Assembly (NCBI GenBank): GCA_964630875.1
Contig: CAZVXF010000003.1
Location: 1-64,000, forward strand
DNA length: 64,000 nucleotides
From: DAIDHZ01 sp035480255
GTDB lineage: Bacteria; Chlamydiota; Chlamydiia; Chlamydiales; SM23-39
Direction of reading: 5' to 3'
Each line of letters opens with the position of its first letter. Within the stretch, counting starts at the first letter, position 1. The notes beneath the pieces were generated by a model. That model saw only the letters and a program-made list of their open reading frames with translations, was not told where the DNA came from and did no database searches. Positions 60,200 to 64,000 of this stretch are shown here, one piece after another. The translations under genes and the position numbers were made by a program.

Positions 60200-61312
60200 T
60201 TAGAAATCGACTCGTACTGTAAGAGTTAATCCTTGCATGTAGAGATTTCCATTCGGTGATACGCTGTTTACTACGAGCGCATCATTAAAGTGTCTAAACA
60301 TGTTTTGATCAAAGAACACTTGGAATGAATAACCAGCTGAGAAATCAAGATACCAGTTATAGCAATCTAAGTAAGTACCCCAGCCAAAGCCAAGTTCAAG
60401 TTCCATATGTGGTCTGATCGCATTGTAGTCGTGTTGTCTAACAGCGAATGTTGCTGGGAAAAGACCGCCTCTTTCATCTGTTGATCTTAGCGATGTGTAA
60501 CGTGTGAAAAGAATATCAGCAGCGCCGTTTCCGAAGATTCTAAAATCGTCACAGAAGATCCAGTTTGTAGCAAGACCCATGCGAGGACCTACAGCCCATG
60601 AATGTGATTTTTTATGTACATCCAAGTCACCTGCTGCAGCAACAACTGGTACATCGTAATCTACATTAACGCTCTGACGGATCCATGCGCCTCTAACAGC
60701 GATAAATGGACGGAAAGTAAGTTGTCTACCTACGTAGTAGCTTCTTCCCAATTCCCAATCCAGCAAGTCCATATGGAGTTTCCATCTTTCAGAAGCAGAA
60801 CCGAACGCATCGTCAGATGAAGGCACACTCCAAAGAGGGAGAATGGAAGAATGATCATCTGCTTTAACAGACTCACTTGTATTTCCTCTGAACCATGTAT
60901 ATACGATTTGAGAATCCCAGCTGTCATGATCAAAGTTCATGCCAATGCCAACTTTAAAGCCAGGCTCGAAATCTGCATTGAAATTTTTAACATGTCCATC
61001 AATTGCAAGTCCTGAAGCTGTAGCAATTACGCCGATTTCCATATTGTTTTGTATTGGTTGCCAGTAAGTAAAGCTCGCTGAAACGTAAAGGTCCCAAGGG
61101 CATTTTACTTCGATTCTTGCAGGAGCATTGTACGCGCAAGGAAGTTGCAGTTTTGGCATTTCTTCGCAGCATGGTTTAGGTGGGCAGCACATTTGTGGTA
61201 CGCATCTGTTGCCACAATCAGCAACCGCTTTACCATTTTGACCGAATACTGGTGTTGCAGCTATAACTAGCAGAGCAACAATCCATGATCCTGTTTTAGC
61301 AAGTAGATTCAT
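60200..61312 (-). CDS. Pom/Lpg1974-like outer membrane barrel protein
   Basis: 370 residues from ATG 61312 (GGAGATAAC upstream). Signal peptide about 1-26, ending PVFGQ. A short Cys-rich N-terminus (CGNRCVPQMCCPPKPCCEE) could form disulphides. The barrel follows, with PWDLYVSASFTYWQ at its start, a DFEPGFKVGIGMNFDHDSWD motif and a terminal TLTVRVDF with Phe. Strands resemble the large Lpg1974/Pom porins. It is divergent from the related gene at 61833 and likely a major porin. Confidence 0.85.
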   Translation of the reverse strand: MNLLAKTGSWIVALLVIAATPVFGQNGKAVADCGNRCVPQMCCPPKPCCEEMPKLQLPCAYNAPARIEVKCPWDLYVSASFTYWQPIQNNMEIGVIATASGLAIDGHVKNFNADFEPGFKVGIGMNFDHDSWDSQIVYTWFRGNTSESVKADDHSSILPLWSVPSSDDAFGSASERWKLHMDLLDWELGRSYYVGRQLTFRPFIAVRGAWIRQSVNVDYDVPVVAAAGDLDVHKKSHSWAVGPRMGLATNWIFCDDFRIFGNGAADILFTRYTSLRSTDERGGLFPATFAVRQHDYNAIRPHMELELGFGWGTYLDCYNWYLDFSAGYSFQVFFDQNMFRHFNDALVVNSVSPNGNLYMQGLTLTVRVDF

Positions 61313-61324
61313 TGTTATCTCCAT

Positions 61325-61753
61325 TTTGGATTCTTTTTCATACGAGTCAGGGACTACGTATGAGATTTATGTTCACTTTTTGAATTTCTCAAGTTGAACA
61401 GCGGTTCACGAGTTCGTCACGAACAAATTCAATTTATAAATGGGATGTTAAAACCAAATTGAAAATTAAATCAAGCAGGAAATTTCTGGATTCGACGATT
61501 TGTCAATGGAAAAATGATTTTTTTTTCAGAGAAAGAATTCCTTATTCTGCTTTAACGATCGATTTTTTGCGCATTTAAGAGGCCTTATTTTTGGATATAT
61601 AATTGGCTCTTTTTGCCTTTTTCTTTCGATTTTCTGACCTTTTTTTTAGTTTTTTTAATGCCTAAAAATTGTTCATAAACTCTTGTAATGGAGTGCATTA
61701 ATGATGTAAAAAAAAATTTTGATGGAAAAATTATTTTTAATTGGTACTGTAGG
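61325..61753. promoter_or_regulatory. AT-rich intergenic region between two Pom-type genes
   Basis: The gap of 520 nt has no convincing gene. A small palindrome GTTCGTCACGAAC is at 61412-61424, and on the minus strand TTGAGA is followed after 17 nt by TAAATC, a candidate promoter for 60200-61312. The rest is AT-rich. Confidence 0.35.
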
Positions 61754-61807
61754 GCTATGCCACACTCGGTCACAAAGTCCAAGCTTTATGACCCAGTGTG
61801 GTATAGC
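61754..61807 (+). promoter_or_regulatory. strong 5'-leader hairpin of the Pro/Cys-rich barrel gene
   Basis: Outer stem GCTATGCCACACT pairs with AGTGTGGTATAGC (13 bp, one G-U). Inside are GGTCA/TGACC and AAAG/CTTT. It ends 25 nt before the GTG start. It could stabilise the mRNA or act as an attenuator. No T-run follows, so it is unlikely to be a simple terminator. Confidence 0.65.
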
Positions 61808-61832
61808 TTAACTGTCCTAAAGGAGAATCAAA

Positions 61833-63431
61833 GTGAGTAAATTATTTTCACTAATCGCAGCTACTGTATTCGTCTCTTCGACGTTTTATGGTCAGCAGTA
61901 TAATAATGGACGCGATGCGAACGCATGTCCAGCACCGTGCCCTCCTCCAAGAGTAGAGTGCCCGGCACCAAAACCATGTCCGCCGCCACCATGTTGTCCT
62001 AAAGTGGAGTGCCCGGCACCAAAACCATGTCCACCATGTCCGGTCCCGTGCCCTCCACCGCCGTGCCCACCATGCCCACCATGCCCACCATGCCCACCAT
62101 GCCCGGTACCTTGCCCACCGCCACCTTGCCCTCCATGTCCAAAAGTGGAATGTCCAAGACCGATGCCATGCCCAGTGCCATGCCCACCGCCACCTTGCCC
62201 TCCATGTCCAAAAATGGAATGTCCAAGACCGATGCCATGCCCACCACCACCATGTGCGAAACCATGTCCTGCACCGTGCCCAGCACCAAAACCTGCGTGT
62301 CCATGTGCTCCAAATCCGTGCAAAAAAACATGCCCATGTCCAAAACCTTGCCCATGCCCATGTCCTAAACAGTCATGTGCACAACCTTGTGCAAGACCTT
62401 GCCCAACACCATGTGCACCGGCTTGTCCAGTACCATGTGAGTGCTTAGAGCGCGGTTTGGAATTACCATTGGATACAACATGTTTCATGCCAGCTTATAA
62501 CGCACCAGCGAACATCTTTTTAAAAGATTGTCCTTGGGACGTTAGCGTTTGGGCAAGTTTCATCTACTGGCACGTCTCTGAAGAGGGATTGTCTGTTGCT
62601 AGAAGATTGCCTACAGCGTCAACAAATGGTGGACTAGTACAACCACATTTCCAATATAAGCCTGGTTTTAAAGTAGGGATTGGATTCAACACAGATTATG
62701 ATGATTGGGTTGTTGCATTAGAATATACATGGATGCACCAAACAACACATTCTCATACATCAACAGCATCAGTTGCGGCTCCTTTGAGCACACTCAACTG
62801 GACAATTCCAAATAGTCTAGCTTTCCCGCTGACTGAGTCATCAGTTAGCTCACGTTGGAAAATGCATTTTGATCGTTTAGATTTTACAGTGGCACGTCCT
62901 TTCTATCAAGGAAAACGACTCACAGTCACTCCTTTCACAGGCTTAAGAGGCCAGTGGATTCGTCAAAGTCTTACAATCGATGGAGATGCTGACTTGTTAG
63001 GTATCCTCTCATTTGATGATGATGTTCGCGTTCGTTCACATAGCTGGGCAGTTGGTCCTGTTGTTGGAGCAAACACACATTATCTCTTAGGTGCTGGATT
63101 CAGATTTGAAGGGGTTGCTGCAGGTTCTATTGTATACACAAAATATACAAAAGTTCGTCAAAGCGAAACTTTCGGAGACTCAAGTTTTGGCTCACGTGTT
63201 GGCCATTTAGGTTTCTTGAGACCTACTGCTGAATTAGGACTTGGTTTCGGTTGGGGTTCATATCTTGGCTGCCAAGACTATTATATTGATTTGTCAGCAC
63301 GTTATGACTTCCACGTACTATGGGACCAAAACGTAATGGTTGAGTTCGTCAATGCAATGAATGGAGTTCCTGGAACAAATGGGAACCTCTATATGCACGG
63401 ACTTACACTCACATTGCTCTTTGCATTCTAA
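61833..63431 (+). CDS. Pom-type outer membrane protein with Pro/Cys-rich N-terminal domain
   Basis: 532 residues from a GTG start with AAAGGAGA upstream. Signal peptide about 1-20. Residues about 31-205 are a Pro/Cys repeat region (units such as CPPPPCPPCPKVECPRPMPC), rich in Cys and lacking charged residues except few Lys/Glu. The remaining barrel parallels the 60200-61312 protein: ECLERGLELPLDTTC, NAPANIFLKDCPWDVSVWAS, FQYKPGFKVGIGFNTDYDDW, ending LTLLFAF. The Cys-rich part may be surface cross-linked like chlamydial OmcB or a wall substitute. Terminator follows at 63448. Confidence 0.85.
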   Translation: MSKLFSLIAATVFVSSTFYGQQYNNGRDANACPAPCPPPRVECPAPKPCPPPPCCPKVECPAPKPCPPCPVPCPPPPCPPCPPCPPCPPCPVPCPPPPCPPCPKVECPRPMPCPVPCPPPPCPPCPKMECPRPMPCPPPPCAKPCPAPCPAPKPACPCAPNPCKKTCPCPKPCPCPCPKQSCAQPCARPCPTPCAPACPVPCECLERGLELPLDTTCFMPAYNAPANIFLKDCPWDVSVWASFIYWHVSEEGLSVARRLPTASTNGGLVQPHFQYKPGFKVGIGFNTDYDDWVVALEYTWMHQTTHSHTSTASVAAPLSTLNWTIPNSLAFPLTESSVSSRWKMHFDRLDFTVARPFYQGKRLTVTPFTGLRGQWIRQSLTIDGDADLLGILSFDDDVRVRSHSWAVGPVVGANTHYLLGAGFRFEGVAAGSIVYTKYTKVRQSETFGDSSFGSRVGHLGFLRPTAELGLGFGWGSYLGCQDYYIDLSARYDFHVLWDQNVMVEFVNAMNGVPGTNGNLYMHGLTLTLLFAF

Positions 63432-63447
63432 TTAGTTAAGTTCGTTT

Positions 63448-63482
63448 AGGACCGCTTTTTCGGAGGCGGTCCTTTCTTTTTT
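63448..63482 (+). terminator. rho-independent terminator
   Basis: AGGACCGC pairs with GCGGTCCT around a short loop and is followed by a T-rich tract (TTCTTTTTTTCTG). It ends the Pom-type gene. Confidence 0.85.
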
Positions 63483-63509
63483 TCTGTTGTTTCTCTATTC
63501 TCTTTGTTC

Positions 63510-64000
63510 ATGAAATACTTGATTATTTTTTCCCTGCTTCTTGTAGGATGTACTAAAAAAGAACCACCTGTCTCTCAACAGACAGTGCATTTAAGCATTC
63601 AAGCTGAACCCTCTTCTTTAGATCCAAGAAAAGCGCGTGATCTAGATAGCAATGTGATTTTGCGTATGCTTTTTGAAGGGCTTGTTCGAGAAAACAAATA
63701 CGGAACAATTGAGCCCGCTCTTGCTGAAAAGATTGAAACCAATGAAGATGGAACACAGTTTATTTTTCATCTTAGAAATGCGAATTGGTCGAATGGGACG
63801 TCAATTACGGCCAAAGATGTTGTTTTTACATGGACTTCCATCTTAGATCCTAAATTTCCAAGCGATGTTGCGTATCATCTTTATTCGATTAAAAATGCAA
63901 AAAAAGTGAAATTAGGCGAACTGCCTGCTTCAATGCTAGGGGTTACAGCGATCGATGATCATACACTTTCTGTGCAGCTCGAACAGACAACACCATACTT
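63510..64000 (+). CDS. OppA-like peptide ABC transporter binding lipoprotein (partial)
   Basis: The start at ATG 63510 is followed by a lipoprotein signal peptide ending LLLVGC. The sequence then follows family 5 binding proteins: VHLSIQAEPSSLDPRKA, LFEGLV, ALAEKIETNEDGTQFIFHLR, WSNGTSITAKDVVFTW and SVQLEQTTPY. Peptide uptake from the host is a usual role. The gene runs out of the window. Confidence 0.85.
   Translation, partial: MKYLIIFSLLLVGCTKKEPPVSQQTVHLSIQAEPSSLDPRKARDLDSNVILRMLFEGLVRENKYGTIEPALAEKIETNEDGTQFIFHLRNANWSNGTSITAKDVVFTWTSILDPKFPSDVAYHLYSIKNAKKVKLGELPASMLGVTAIDDHTLSVQLEQTTPY

Noticed and set aside
61740..61765. Sigma-54 promoter before the Pro/Cys gene
   Set aside because: A GG and GC are present, but the spacing is one base off and the flanking bases do not match the -24/-12 consensus.
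61940..62260. CRISPR-like spaced short repeats
   Set aside because: The periodicity comes from codons for Pro/Cys units within a reading frame; spacers are not unique and no cas genes are near.
61892..62488. 198-residue Gly/His-rich minus-strand reading frame (and other frames over the same stretch)
   Set aside because: It is only the antisense of the Pro/Cys repeat codons (CC-rich DNA gives GG/GH-rich protein) and has no ribosome binding site or own signals.

Overview
The window comes from a member of the phylum Chlamydiae, most likely an amoeba-associated 'environmental' lineage (Parachlamydiales) and not a classical Chlamydia. Signs visible in the sequence are: a DNA topoisomerase I with a C-terminal SWIB domain; an ispA gene directly after a GlmU-like hexapeptide protein, an order I recall from Chlamydia; a two-domain ThyX-like protein; MreC and an NlpC/P60 enzyme; several cysteine-containing outer membrane barrel proteins of MOMP-like and Pom/Lpg1974-like type; and accessory genes (ankyrin, patatin, RecBCD, type III PKS) typical of protist-associated bacteria. 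The family cannot be fixed from the sequence alone; Simkania- or Waddlia-like lineages fit the MOMP-like paralogs best. Base composition is moderately AT-rich. I saw no transposase, integrase, rRNA or CRISPR array.

Layout. 1-3.2 kb: a repeat-like inverted structure, dnaB, tRNA-Ser and a TPR protein. 3.3-5.6 kb: a compact type III polyketide synthase / membrane protein / methyltransferase cluster. 5.6-12.5 kb: recC-recB-recD operon. 12.6-15.6 kb: patatin phospholipase and an LplT-like transporter with a degenerate acyltransferase tail. 15.6-23.2 kb: cell envelope block (NlpC/P60, three barrel proteins, psd, mutY, a TagF-like transferase, mreC). 23.2-26.3 kb: tRNA-Ala, a sterol-methyltransferase-like enzyme, a UvrD/Rep helicase.

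26.3-35.3 kb is the accessory region and the most interesting part. One operon encodes a CPBP (CAAX-type) intramembrane protease, two very short proteins starting MRV/MRI, a AAA+ ATPase and a membrane-anchored partner that looks like a AAA+ domain without catalytic motifs. About 1.2 kb away part of this unit is duplicated and decaying: a truncated AAA gene, a second intact MRI peptide, a protein with the same N-terminal leader now carrying ankyrin repeats, and a frameshifted second CPBP protease. Nearby lie further MRI-initiated small proteins, two convergent genes sharing a C-terminal domain, and an Inc-like protein with a paired hydrophobic region.

35.4-47.9 kb is mostly housekeeping and envelope: GT9 and GT4 glycosyltransferases, rpoN, a Kdo hydroxylase-like oxygenase, a HExxH membrane protein, a CDP-alcohol phosphatidyltransferase, topA, a PAP2 phosphatase, thyX-like and uvrB. 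47.9-53.5 kb holds a DUF202 protein, an unknown Cys-containing protein, a flotillin/NfeD pair, membrane proteins and tRNA-Pro. 53.4-64 kb has a small protein whose stop codon lies inside tRNA-Pro, ung, an Rsm22-type methyltransferase, a tiny membrane protein behind a 34-nt palindrome, glmU-like/ispA, an exported thioredoxin, recA, glk, two divergent Pom-type barrel proteins (one with a long Pro/Cys-rich domain and a strong 5' hairpin) and the start of an OppA-like lipoprotein.

The genes were identified by reading motifs; no database search was possible. Starts were chosen from ribosome binding sites, 4-nt ATGA overlaps and neighbour boundaries.
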